The notes beneath the pieces were generated by a model. It had not been told where the DNA came from and did no database searches. It saw only the letters and a program-made list of their open reading frames with translations. A stretch of DNA of 5,792 nt from NCBI GenBank assembly GCA_038239195.1, contig JBBSEZ010000551.1, positions 1-5,792 on the forward strand. The letters run 5' to 3'. The position numbers were made by a program, and so were the translations under genes. Origin of the DNA: JBBSEZ01 sp038239195. GTDB lineage: Bacteria > Planctomycetota > Planctomycetia > Gemmatales > Gemmataceae. Positions 1 through 5,661 of this stretch are shown piece after piece. Each line of letters begins with the position of its first letter. The stretch's first letter is position 1.

Positions 1-159
1 GCATCCCCTGGTCGAAAAATCCAGGAAGTAGGCAAATCGGGCCCCGAGGGCAGAAAAAGCCTGGCGCGTTGGGGGATGGCCCTTTCCCGACGCGATGTAA
101 CCGCAAGTCATTCCACCACTCCCGCACGGCGCGACGCGCTCGGGGCGACCACACCCGTC
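1..159. other. upstream non-coding region
   Basis: I see no credible gene here. The stretch can fold: CCTGG at 7-11 pairs with CCAGG at 21-25 around an A-rich loop, GCCC at 41-44 pairs with GGGC at 48-51, and CATCCCC at 2-8 is complementary to GGGGATG at 72-78. The first and third pairings overlap and cannot form together. None is followed by a T-run, so I cannot call a terminator or an RNA gene. It is probably the spacer between an off-window gene and tex. Confidence 0.4.
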
Positions 160-188
160 TTGACACCTTGCGCCGGACGCGCTAGATT
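160..188 (+). promoter_or_regulatory. sigma-70-type promoter for tex
   Basis: A perfect -35 box TTGACA (160-165) is followed after 17 bases by TAGATT (183-188), which matches the TATAAT consensus at four of six positions. Both the spacing and the -35 box are ideal for a housekeeping sigma factor. Transcription would start near 195, giving a leader of about 95 nt before the GTG start of tex. Nothing operator-like is obvious, so constitutive expression is the simplest reading. Confidence 0.7.
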
Positions 189-275
189 ACCCCGTTAGAT
201 CGAATTACCCCGAGCCACCCATCCAGGGAAGTCGTCCGGCGCTGTGCCGCTCGGCCCGCGCCGCCCCGCCGTACC

Positions 276-280
276 AGGAG
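276..280 (+). promoter_or_regulatory. ribosome binding site of tex
   Basis: AGGAG lies ten bases before the GTG at 291. It lies 22 and 25 bases before the in-frame ATG codons at 303 and 306, which is too far, so it favours the GTG as the start. Confidence 0.65.
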
Positions 281-290
281 AACCACGGCA

Positions 291-3200
291 GTGCCTACCA
301 CAATGATGCCGCAAGGCGTTGAGCAGCAGTCCCCTCCGGCGCAGCGCGGCGAGCTCGGCCATCTCGACCTGTCGCGAATCGCGCAGGACCTCCAGATCCG
401 CAAGGTGCAGGTCGAGGCCGTGGTCCAGTTGCTCGACGAGGGCAACACGATCCCGTTCATCACGCGGTACCGCAAGGAGCGCACCGGGGGGCTCGACGAG
501 GAAGTGTTGCGCATCGTGCAGGAGCGCGTGGGCCAACTGCGCCACCTCGCCGATCGCAAGCAGACGATCTTGCGCAGCATCGACAATCAGGGGAAGCTGA
601 CCGACGAACTGCGCAGCGCGATCCTCGGGGCGTCGGACCCCAAGCGGCTCGAAGACCTCTATCTGCCCTACAAGCCGAAGAAGCGCACCCTGGCGACGAT
701 CGCGCGCGAGCGCGGCCTGGAGCCGCTGGCGCTGGCGATCTGGAACGCCGACCCGGTGGTGGCCAACCTCAACGAAGTGTTGCCCACGCTCATCAACCCC
801 GAGCAGGGGCTCAACTCCCCGGAGGAAGTCCTGGCCGGCGCCGGCCACGTGCTTGCCGAGCTCGTGGCGGAATCGGCCGACGTGCGCGCCGGGGTGCGCG
901 CCGTGGTGTGGGACACGGGCAAATTGTGTACGAGCAAGAGCGACAAACTCGCCGAGGGCCAGGGGCTCGACTACAAGGACTACTTCGAGTTCACCGAGCC
1001 GGCCCGGCAGATCCCGCCACACCGCACGCTGGCGATCAACCGCGGCGAGAAGGAAAATGCCCTCGGGGTGAAACTGGAGTGGGACGCCGAGACCGGGCGC
1101 CGGGTGGCGCTGACGCGCCTGCCCCTGCCGCACGCGGGCGTCGCGCCAGCCGTCGGCCCGCCGGAGGTCGCCCCGCCAGAAGAGGCGCCGACCGAAGGCC
1201 TGTTGCCCGAGGGCGGCCCGACCGAAGGGCCTCCCGGGGAGGGGCCGCCGGAGGGGGCGCGCTCGGAGCGCGAGGGCCCGCCGCGCCACGAACGGCGCCA
1301 CGATCGCGGGCATCGGGGTGGGCCGGCGACGATCGATCGCTCGGAAGACCTTCAGAAGCACCCGCACCGCGAGTTTCTGGAGAAGGTGACGGACGACGCC
1401 CTGGCGCGGCTGCTGGTGCCGAGCCTGGAGCGCGAGATTCGCAAGGAACTGACGATCCGCGCCGAGGGGCATGCGGTCAGCGTGTTCGCGCGCAACCTGC
1501 GCAGCAAGCTGCTGGCGGCGCCGCTGCGCGGCAAGCGCGTGCTGGCGATCGATCCGGGGTTCCGCACCGGCTGCAAGATCGCCGCGCTGGACGAGACGGG
1601 CAACCTGCTCGCCGATGGCGTCGTGTTCCCGCACGCGCCGCAGAACAAGAAGTTGGAGGCCAAGGCCCGGCTCGAGCAGATGATCTGCAAGCACCAGTTG
1701 CAGGTGCTGGCCATCGGCAACGGCACTGCCTGCCGCGAGACGGAAGAGGTCGTTTCGGACCTGATCGCCGTCCTGGAGGCCCGCCGCTCGAGCGGGAGCC
1801 TCACCCCCGCCATCGTGCTGCCGCCTCCGCTTCCTCCGCGCCAGCCGGTCGTGGTCCCGGTCGCGCCCCCCGCCGAGGCCTCTGCCCCGGCTGCCGTCCC
1901 CGCGCTGACGCCGGACGCGCCGCCGCAACCCGACGCGGTCGTGAACGCGACGCCGGAGGGCGCACCGCCCGCGCCTGCGCCGGAAGCACCGCCTGCGCCG
2001 GAGGCGCCGCCCGCGGCGGAAGCCGTGGCGCCTGCGCCGCCACCCCCACCCGCGCCACCTCCTCCGCCCGAGCCGTTGCCGTTGCCGCCGGCGGAGCTGG
2101 CCTACGTGATCGTCAACGAGGCGGGAGCAAGCGTCTACTCGGCGAGCCCGGTGGGGCGCGAGGAGTTCCCGAACTTCGACGCCACGCTGCGCGGGACCAT
2201 CTCCATCGGCCGGCGCTTGCAGGACCCGTTGAGCGAACTGGTGAAGATCGACCCACAGCACGTCGGCGTTGGCCTGTATCAGCACGACGTCAGCCCCAAG
2301 CACCTGCGCGAGTCGCTCGACGGGGTGATCGAGTCGTGCGTCAACACGGTGGGCGTGGACCTGAACACCGCCAGCGTGCCTCTGCTGCGGCACGTGTCGG
2401 GGCTCAACCAGTTGGTGGCGCGCGAGCTGATCGAGTATCGCAAGAACAACGGGCCGTTCCGCAACCGCGGGCAGTTGCTCCAGGTGCCTGGCATCGGCGA
2501 GGCTCGCTTCGTGCAGGCGGCCGGGTTCCTCAAGATCGGCGACGGCGACAACCCGTTCGACACCACCTGGATTCATCCGGAGAGCTACGGCGCCGCCAGC
2601 CAGTTGCTCCAGGAGCTGGGCTTCGGCCCGGAGGCGCTGGCGCAGAAGGAGAAGGCCGAGGAGCTCCAGGAGAAGTTGAAGGGGGTGGCGCCGGAGGAGG
2701 TGGCCCAGCGGCTCCAGCTCGGCGTGCCGACGGTCAAGGACATCCTCGATTCGCTGGCGCGCCCCGGCCGCGACCCGCGCGAGGACCTGCCGCCGCCCAT
2801 CTTCAAGAAGGGCATCCTCAAGCTCGAGGACCTACAGCCCAACATGGAGCTCAAGGGCACCGTGCTCAACGTGGTCGATTTCGGCGCGTTCATCGACATC
2901 GGCCTGAAGGACAGCGGGCTCGTTCACATCAGCCAGATGGCCAACCGCTACGTCAAGAGCCCGTATGACGTGGTCGCGGTCGGCGACGTGGTGAACGTGT
3001 GGGTGCTGGCAGTGGACAAGGAGCGGCATCGCGTGTCGCTCACCATGATCGCGCCGGGGACCGAGCGCAAGCCGCCCGAGCGGCGCCCGCCGCCCCCGCG
3101 GCGCGGGGAACGCGCTGCCCAGGGAGGGGGCGAACGCGCCCCCCAAAGCAGCGAGAACAGGGGCGGCGAACGGGCCTCGCAGGGGGGCGGCGAACGCGCT

Positions 3201-3737
3201 CCCCAGGGCGGCGAGAACCGGGGCGGCGAGAACCGGGGCGGCAATAGGGGCGGCGAGAACAGGGGCGCCCCGAGTGGCTTTGGGGTGCTCGGCCCGGGCA
3301 CGCGCCCGGCTGGCGCGAGGCAGGGTGGCCAGGGCGGCGGGGGCAACCGAAGCGGGCCCCCGGCGCAGGGGCGCGGAGGGCGCTTACCGCCGCGCGGCAC
3401 CAGCCGCATCGGCACAGGCCCGCCGCAACAACGGGGGCCCCAGGGCACGGGCGGGCCGCCATCGGGCGAGCAAGCCCCACCCGCTGAGGGCCAGCAGGCC
3501 AGCACGGGGGCGGCCCCGGGCGGCCGTGCGCCGCAAGGCAACCAGCCGCCGCGCAAGCAAAAGCCCAAGCCGAACCTGTCGCAGGCGGCCCTGGCCGGCA
3601 AGGAGTCGCTGGGCACGTTCGCGGAACTGGCCGCCTTCTGGGACGCCAAGAAGCAAGAGGCCGCCGAACAGCCGGCCGCGCCCCCGCCGCCCCCCGCCGG
3701 GCCGGAGGGGCAGGAAGGGCAACCGCCGCCCGCGTGA
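291..3737 (+). CDS. tex: Tex, RNA-binding transcription accessory protein, enlarged form
   Basis: Tex (YhgF family) is a cytoplasmic nucleic-acid-binding protein linked in other bacteria to transcription and expression of virulence or toxin genes; its exact biochemical role is still debated. The core is recognisable throughout. An N-terminal helical region (about 25-276) includes DLYLPYKPKKRT (122-133) and AINRGEKENAL (248-258). A YqgF/RuvC-like domain carries VLAIDPGFRTGCK (417-429), AIGNGTACRETE (474-485), VIVNEAGASVYSAS (606-619) and GVGLYQHDV (659-667). Helix-hairpin-helix motifs span 684-749 with VPGIGEARF at 732-740. An S1 RNA-binding domain covers about 852-920. The S1 domain starts nearly 200 residues later than in ordinary Tex proteins because of low-complexity inserts at about 278-349 and 500-602. 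A further 226 disordered residues follow it. The GTG start is chosen from the AGGAG spacing; Met5 or Met6 are alternatives. Identification is firm; the role of the additions is unknown. Confidence 0.96.
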   Translation: MPTTMMPQGVEQQSPPAQRGELGHLDLSRIAQDLQIRKVQVEAVVQLLDEGNTIPFITRYRKERTGGLDEEVLRIVQERVGQLRHLADRKQTILRSIDNQGKLTDELRSAILGASDPKRLEDLYLPYKPKKRTLATIARERGLEPLALAIWNADPVVANLNEVLPTLINPEQGLNSPEEVLAGAGHVLAELVAESADVRAGVRAVVWDTGKLCTSKSDKLAEGQGLDYKDYFEFTEPARQIPPHRTLAINRGEKENALGVKLEWDAETGRRVALTRLPLPHAGVAPAVGPPEVAPPEEAPTEGLLPEGGPTEGPPGEGPPEGARSEREGPPRHERRHDRGHRGGPATIDRSEDLQKHPHREFLEKVTDDALARLLVPSLEREIRKELTIRAEGHAVSVFARNLRSKLLAAPLRGKRVLAIDPGFRTGCKIAALDETGNLLADGVVFPHAPQNKKLEAKARLEQMICKHQLQVLAIGNGTACRETEEVVSDLIAVLEARRSSGSLTPAIVLPPPLPPRQPVVVPVAPPAEASAPAAVPALTPDAPPQPDAVVNATPEGAPPAPAPEAPPAPEAPPAAEAVAPAPPPPPAPPPPPEPLPLPPAELAYVIVNEAGASVYSASPVGREEFPNFDATLRGTISIGRRLQDPLSELVKIDPQHVGVGLYQHDVSPKHLRESLDGVIESCVNTVGVDLNTASVPLLRHVSGLNQLVARELIEYRKNNGPFRNRGQLLQVPGIGEARFVQAAGFLKIGDGDNPFDTTWIHPESYGAASQLLQELGFGPEALAQKEKAEELQEKLKGVAPEEVAQRLQLGVPTVKDILDSLARPGRDPREDLPPPIFKKGILKLEDLQPNMELKGTVLNVVDFGAFIDIGLKDSGLVHISQMANRYVKSPYDVVAVGDVVNVWVLAVDKERHRVSLTMIAPGTERKPPERRPPPPRRGERAAQGGGERAPQSSENRGGERASQGGGERAPQGGENRGGENRGGNRGGENRGAPSGFGVLGPGTRPAGARQGGQGGGGNRSGPPAQGRGGRLPPRGTSRIGTGPPQQRGPQGTGGPPSGEQAPPAEGQQASTGAAPGGRAPQGNQPPRKQKPKPNLSQAALAGKESLGTFAELAAFWDAKKQEAAEQPAAPPPPPAGPEGQEGQPPPA
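1122..1337 (+). other. Tex insert 1: Pro/Glu/Gly-rich linker
   Basis: Codons 278-349 encode a low-complexity segment rich in P, E and G, with PTEG-type units, turning basic and His-rich near its end (HERRHDRGHRGG). It separates the N-terminal helical part of Tex from the sequence that resumes at REFLEKV (360-366). Ordinary Tex proteins have only a short connection here. It is probably a flexible linker; no fold or motif is recognised. Confidence 0.8.
1788..2096 (+). other. Tex insert 2: Pro/Ala-rich loop inside the YqgF domain
   Basis: Codons 500-602 encode about 100 residues made mostly of proline and alanine. They sit between the IGNGTACRETE half of the YqgF-like domain and the strand that resumes at LAYVIVNEAG (603-612). 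In ordinary Tex proteins these elements are joined by a short loop. An 18-bp unit encoding PAPEAP occurs twice in tandem (1974-1991, 1992-2009) with a third, degenerate partial copy. Two runs of five prolines (2037-2051 and 2055-2069) follow. The reading frame stays open on both sides, so this is an in-frame expansion and not a frameshift. Confidence 0.85.
3105..3266 (+). repeat. in-frame GGERAPQ / GGENR repeat in the Tex tail
   Basis: Codons 939-992 contain degenerate short repeats. A GGERAPQ-like unit appears three times (RGERAAQ, GGERAPQ, GGERASQ) and again at 3189-3206. A 15-bp unit encoding GGENR occurs at 3207-3221, 3222-3236 and 3249-3263, with variants at 3147-3161 (SSENR) and 3237-3248 (GGNR). 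The pattern indicates expansion by slippage or unequal exchange. The product resembles Arg/Gly-rich disordered RNA-binding tails. Confidence 0.85.
3561..3659 (+). other. structured-looking C-terminal motif of Tex
   Basis: After about 170 disordered residues the composition changes at codons 1091-1123. A basic stretch KPKPNLSQAALAGKES leads into LGTFAELAAFWDAKK, which looks like an amphipathic helix with L, F, L, F and W spaced to form one face. A Pro/Gly/Gln-rich end (to residue 1148) follows. This is the only part of the tail able to form an ordered element, and may be a docking motif. That role is inferred. Confidence 0.5.
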
Positions 3738-3754
3738 CGGGGAAGCTCGTTGGG

Positions 3755-3836
3755 GGCGGCATGGTCCGCCGAGGGGCGGGTTGCGCGAAGCGCTCCGCCC
3801 CTACGTGCGCCCGCGAGCTCGCCGGAAGGCGCGAGC
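3755..3836 (+). terminator. GC-rich hairpin cluster at the 3' end of tex
   Basis: Three hairpins lie in a row 18-100 bases after the tex stop. GGCGG at 3755-3759 pairs with CCGCC at 3766-3770. AGGGGCGG at 3772-3779 pairs with CCGCCCCT at 3795-3802, with an inner GCGC/GCGC stem and a GAA loop. GCTCGC at 3817-3822 pairs with GCGAGC at 3831-3836. The middle one is very stable. None has a T-run after it, so this is not a classic intrinsic terminator. A T-less terminator, a pause site or a 3'-end stabiliser are all possible. Confidence 0.45.
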
Positions 3837-3993
3837 AGGACTTCACGTTCCGTGGGCCCTGGCCTGGGCTGCTTGCGCCCGACCACCTTGTGATGCTGGC
3901 AGTCGCCATGTCGGTTCGCGCTTTCACGACCGGCCTTGCGACCGAGGTTCACGTTGTCCTCCGGGCTTCGGGCAAGCACCCCGGGGCAGCAGA

Positions 3994-4011
3994 CCGCTGG
4001 CGGAACAGCGG
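3994..4011. other. isolated hairpin
   Basis: CCGCTG (3994-3999) and CAGCGG (4006-4011) form a perfect 6-bp stem around a six-base loop. The partly overlapping GGTGA/TCACC pair (4011-4015 and 4022-4026) leads into TCCTTTTC on the plus strand. It lies just past the stop of the leftward toxin gene. It could act as a weak terminator in either direction, but a chance origin is not excluded in DNA this GC-rich. Confidence 0.25.
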
Positions 4012-4104
4012 GTGACGTCATTCACCTCCTTTTCAGAAAGCGTCATAGATCGAGAAAGTGCGACGAATCGCACCAGGGACTGGTTCGGCGGTTGTACAGT
4101 CAAG

Positions 4105-4368
4105 TCAGCCGATCAACCCATCGTATTCCGCGTGTGAACCGATCCAGAACCAGGTGACCGTGTCTCCCTCCAGACGCCCCAGCGCCCGCCACCCTCGGCC
4201 GACCCGCATGGAGTACAGACCCACGTGCCCACGGATCGGTTTGAAACGCAGGCCAGGATGTGACGGGTTCGCACGCCACAGCCGATAGGCGCGCCGCGCC
4301 TGCTCCCGCACCTCCTCGGGCAGACCCGCGAAGCAATCCATGAAGTCCTCGGTGACAATGGAGTTCAC
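4105..4368 (-). CDS. RelE/ParE-like toxin of a type II toxin-antitoxin pair
   Basis: This 87-residue protein belongs to the ParE-like branch of the RelE/ParE fold, judged from its size, its partner gene and its sequence. An N-terminal helical part (about 7-32) is followed by a strand-rich core with LYSMRVGRGWRALG (51-64) and the C-terminal signature WFWIGSHAEYD (73-83), which I recognise from many annotated ParE-like toxins. Members of the superfamily either cut mRNA on the ribosome (RelE) or poison gyrase (ParE); the sequence does not tell me which applies, or whether this one is active. The start is a GTG whose GTGA overlaps the stop of the antitoxin gene, implying translational coupling. 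Met10 would be a later alternative. The gene is full length with no visible lesion. Confidence 0.8.
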   Translation of the reverse strand: MNSIVTEDFMDCFAGLPEEVREQARRAYRLWRANPSHPGLRFKPIRGHVGLYSMRVGRGWRALGRLEGDTVTWFWIGSHAEYDGLIG

Positions 4369-4583
4369 AGTTCGTCAAACCCCACTGCACGGCAGCGGCC
4401 GGCCCGCACCTGCTCCTCGGCGCGGGTTGCCAAAGCTGCCAACTTGCCTGGCGCGCGGGCCAGCGCCTCCTCCCACCGCCGGTCGTCCTCAATCTCTTCT
4501 AAGATGAGTGCCGCGATAGCGTCTTGCTCCGCGTCGGGTAGTTTGCGTGCTTCCGCGACAGCATGATCGAGCAACTGCGACAT
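4365..4583 (-). CDS. antitoxin partner of the RelE/ParE-like toxin
   Basis: A 72-residue, strongly helical and acidic protein encoded directly before the toxin. The LPDAEQDAIAALILEEIED region (15-33) and the RRWEEALARAPGKLAALA stretch (35-52) match the usual style of small antitoxins paired with ParE-like toxins. The N-terminal half probably dimerises and the rest wraps the toxin. I see no clear ribbon-helix-helix or helix-turn-helix DNA-binding segment, so autoregulation is uncertain. The ATG is preceded by AGAGG at a seven-base spacing. The 51-base gap to the cupin remnant upstream has no convincing promoter, so the pair may depend on read-through or a weak promoter. The function is inferred mainly from the arrangement and from resemblance to this antitoxin type. 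Confidence 0.75.
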   Translation of the reverse strand: MSQLLDHAVAEARKLPDAEQDAIAALILEEIEDDRRWEEALARAPGKLAALATRAEEQVRAGRCRAVGFDEL

Positions 4584-4590
4584 GAACGTA

Positions 4591-4595
4591 CCTCT
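4591..4595 (-). promoter_or_regulatory. ribosome binding site of the antitoxin gene
   Basis: Read on the minus strand, AGAGG stands seven bases before the ATG at 4583, a good spacing that supports this start. The toxin downstream has no such site of its own at its GTG, which fits coupling through the GTGA overlap. Confidence 0.6.
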
Positions 4596-4634
4596 ACCGG
4601 TCTGGAGCTGGCACCCCGTTTGGGAAGCCTATTG

Positions 4635-4877
4635 TCATCTCGCTTTTTTCTTCTTGGCGATGAAGACGCGCCTCTTGGGGGCCTTGGCAAACGCCTCGAC
4701 GGGCATGTTCAACGTCGAGGCGAACACCGCAACCGACCCGCCCGCCACCCACTCGCTCAACTCGACCGTCGAGAACTCGGCATTGTTGTGGACCACCAGT
4801 ACCTGAGCCTCTCGGTCGCCGACGTTCTCCACGTAATGGCCAAATCCCTGAGGGGTGAAGGCAACGTCTTCGGGGCC
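4635..4877 (-). pseudogene. C-terminal remnant of an oxalate-decarboxylase-type bicupin
   Basis: About 80 codons match the very end of bicupin oxalate decarboxylases (OxdC type, Mn-dependent, oxalate to formate and CO2). VAFTPQGFGHYVENVGD corresponds to the GDVGYVP...GHYVENIGD segment of Bacillus subtilis OxdC. The following STVELSEWVA matches the conserved helix after the second cupin. The lysine-rich end (AKKKKAR) is also shared. The His in GHYVEN is the last metal ligand of the second cupin; the other ligands and the whole first cupin, about 300 residues, are missing. Upstream in this frame the sequence stops resembling a cupin at about 4877 and becomes Arg/Pro-rich read-through of another gene. 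It lacks its own start and is almost certainly non-functional. Confidence 0.75.
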
Positions 4878-5008
4878 GTTCGTCCGCTTGGCCGGTGGGT
4901 CAGGCGGACGACCACGCGGCGGCCGAACGGGGTCTTCCGCAGATCGACGTCGACGTCCCAGTCCGCCTCCGGCAACAGACCACACTCCGCCATCAGGGAC
5001 GTGGACAT
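4757..5008 (-). pseudogene. 5' part of an unrecognised small gene, running out of frame into the cupin remnant
   Basis: An ATG at 5008 follows a very strong Shine-Dalgarno sequence. It opens a frame of 83 codons. The first 43 or so look like real protein with GC-rich third positions: an acidic helix-like start (LMAECGLLPEADW) and then two strand-like segments, WDVDVDLRKTPF and RRVVVRLTHRPSG. From about 4880 on, the frame reads the cupin remnant in the wrong phase and turns into low-quality Ser/Thr/Arg-rich sequence. I do not recognise the family. The most likely history is a deletion that joined the start of this gene to the end of a cupin gene. The alternative is a short intact protein with a meaningless tail. 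It begins 57 bases after the DUF1501 remnant and could have been its operon partner. Confidence 0.45.
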
Positions 5009-5018
5009 GACGGAACAT

Positions 5019-5026
5019 CCTCCTCC
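5019..5026 (-). promoter_or_regulatory. strong ribosome binding site of the small broken gene
   Basis: Minus-strand GGAGGAGG lies ten bases before the ATG at 5008. It is the longest anti-Shine-Dalgarno match I found in the window. An ATG also occurs at 5018, only next to the site and in a different frame, and is too close to be used efficiently. Confidence 0.55.
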
Positions 5027-5064
5027 AGAGGGCCCTTGCGCCCCCAATGCTCCGCATCCTGGCG

Positions 5065-5661
5065 TCAGTGCAGTTCGCGGATTGGTTTGGCCTGGTCTTC
5101 CACCAGGTATTGCGGCCGGCCGTTGAGGTCCTGGATCGTCGTTCGGGCCGGGTCGATCCCGAGGTTGCGGTAGAGCGTGGCGTACAGTTCGCCGAACGTG
5201 ACGGGCCGCGCGACCGCTTCGCCGGCGATGCGGTCGGTCGCGCCGATCGCCTGGCCCGTTTTCATGCCGCCGCCCGCCAGCAGGGCACAGTTGACCTGGG
5301 GCCAGTGATCGCGACCCACCTGCGCGCTGATCCGCGGGGTGCGCCCGAACTCGCCCATGACGACCACGGAACAGTCCTGGGCCAGCCCGCGCTGGTGGAG
5401 GTCCTCGACGAGGGCGCTGACGCAGCGATCGAAGACGGGGAAGTCTTCCTGTTCCCGCTTGAAGATGGAGTTGTTGGCCCCGCCGTGCCAGTCCCATTTG
5501 CTGTAATTCAGCGTGACGACGCGAACGCCCGCCTCGATCAGCCTCCGGGCCATCAGCAGGCTTTGGGGGACGCGGGGAGCGCCGTTGTCGTCGATGAACA
5601 CCTTCGGGTTGCCCGTGCCGTAGCGCTCGACGACCCGCGGGTCTTCTTTGGACGGGCGCAT
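5065..5661 (-). pseudogene. DUF1501 protein, C-terminal fragment
   Basis: DUF1501 (PF07394) proteins are abundant in planctomycetes, usually about 430-480 residues with a twin-arginine signal, and related to the alkaline-phosphatase/sulfatase superfamily; their substrate is not established. This 198-codon frame covers only the C-terminal part. Visible signatures are QSLLMARRLIEAGVRVVT (33-50), KWDWHGG (55-61), GEFGRTPRIS (103-112), GRDHWP (116-121), LLAGGGMKTGQAIGATD (127-143) and the usual close PVTFGELYATLYRNLGI...PIRELH. Similarity begins at about residue 4 (SKEDPRVVERYG); an in-frame TGA stands directly before the first ATG. The signal peptide and more than half of the domain are therefore missing inside the window, not cut off by its edge. 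Codon use is GC-rich like tex, so the loss looks recent. A shortened protein could in theory still be made, but no ribosome binding site precedes this ATG. Confidence 0.8.

Larger units (their letters stand above)
3738..4104. other. intergenic region between convergent genes
   Basis: These 367 bases separate the tex stop from the stop of the minus-strand toxin gene. Open frames cross it on both strands, but none has a ribosome binding site or a recognisable product. The region holds the hairpin cluster just after tex and an isolated hairpin at 3994-4011. The rest, about 3840-3990, shows nothing I can name. Confidence 0.6.

Noticed and set aside
1974..2024. Tandem PAPEAP-coding units considered as a CRISPR-like or regulatory repeat
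   Set aside because: The units are adjacent, without spacers, multiples of three, and keep the Tex reading frame. They are coding microrepeats.
195..2576. A 793-codon open frame on the minus strand opposite tex
   Set aside because: It is Arg/Leu/Gln-rich with no recognisable domain, and runs antisense to conserved Tex sequence. Long antisense frames arise automatically opposite high-GC genes. Its Arg/Gly-rich middle is only the complement of the proline/alanine insert.
908..2968. A 686-codon open frame on the plus strand in another phase of tex
   Set aside because: Composition is dominated by Arg, Ala and Gly, it has no ribosome binding site, and it overlaps conserved Tex domains throughout. 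It is a shadow of the GC-rich codon pattern.
3734..4015. A 93-codon plus-strand frame overlapping the tex stop
   Set aside because: The ATG overlap could suggest coupling, but the start is not an ATG at that overlap, the product has no recognisable features, and it crosses the hairpin cluster.
4013..4020. TGACGTCA palindrome as an operator
   Set aside because: It is a single 8-base site with no promoter next to it and no second copy. Chance is a sufficient explanation.
2948..4021. A 357-codon minus-strand open frame over the tex tail and the intergenic region
   Set aside because: Pro/Gly/Arg/Cys-rich complement of the repeat tail with no domain. It is stop-poor because of base composition.
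4890..5008. Resemblance of VVVRLTHRPSG to the segment after the GGQ motif in release-factor-like proteins
   Set aside because: The GGQ motif itself is absent, and the shared stretch is too short and generic to support the assignment.
4757..5497. A 246-codon minus-strand frame spanning the DUF1501 fragment
   Set aside because: Its first two thirds are an out-of-frame reading of clear DUF1501 sequence. Only the part from the ATG at 5008 looks genuine.
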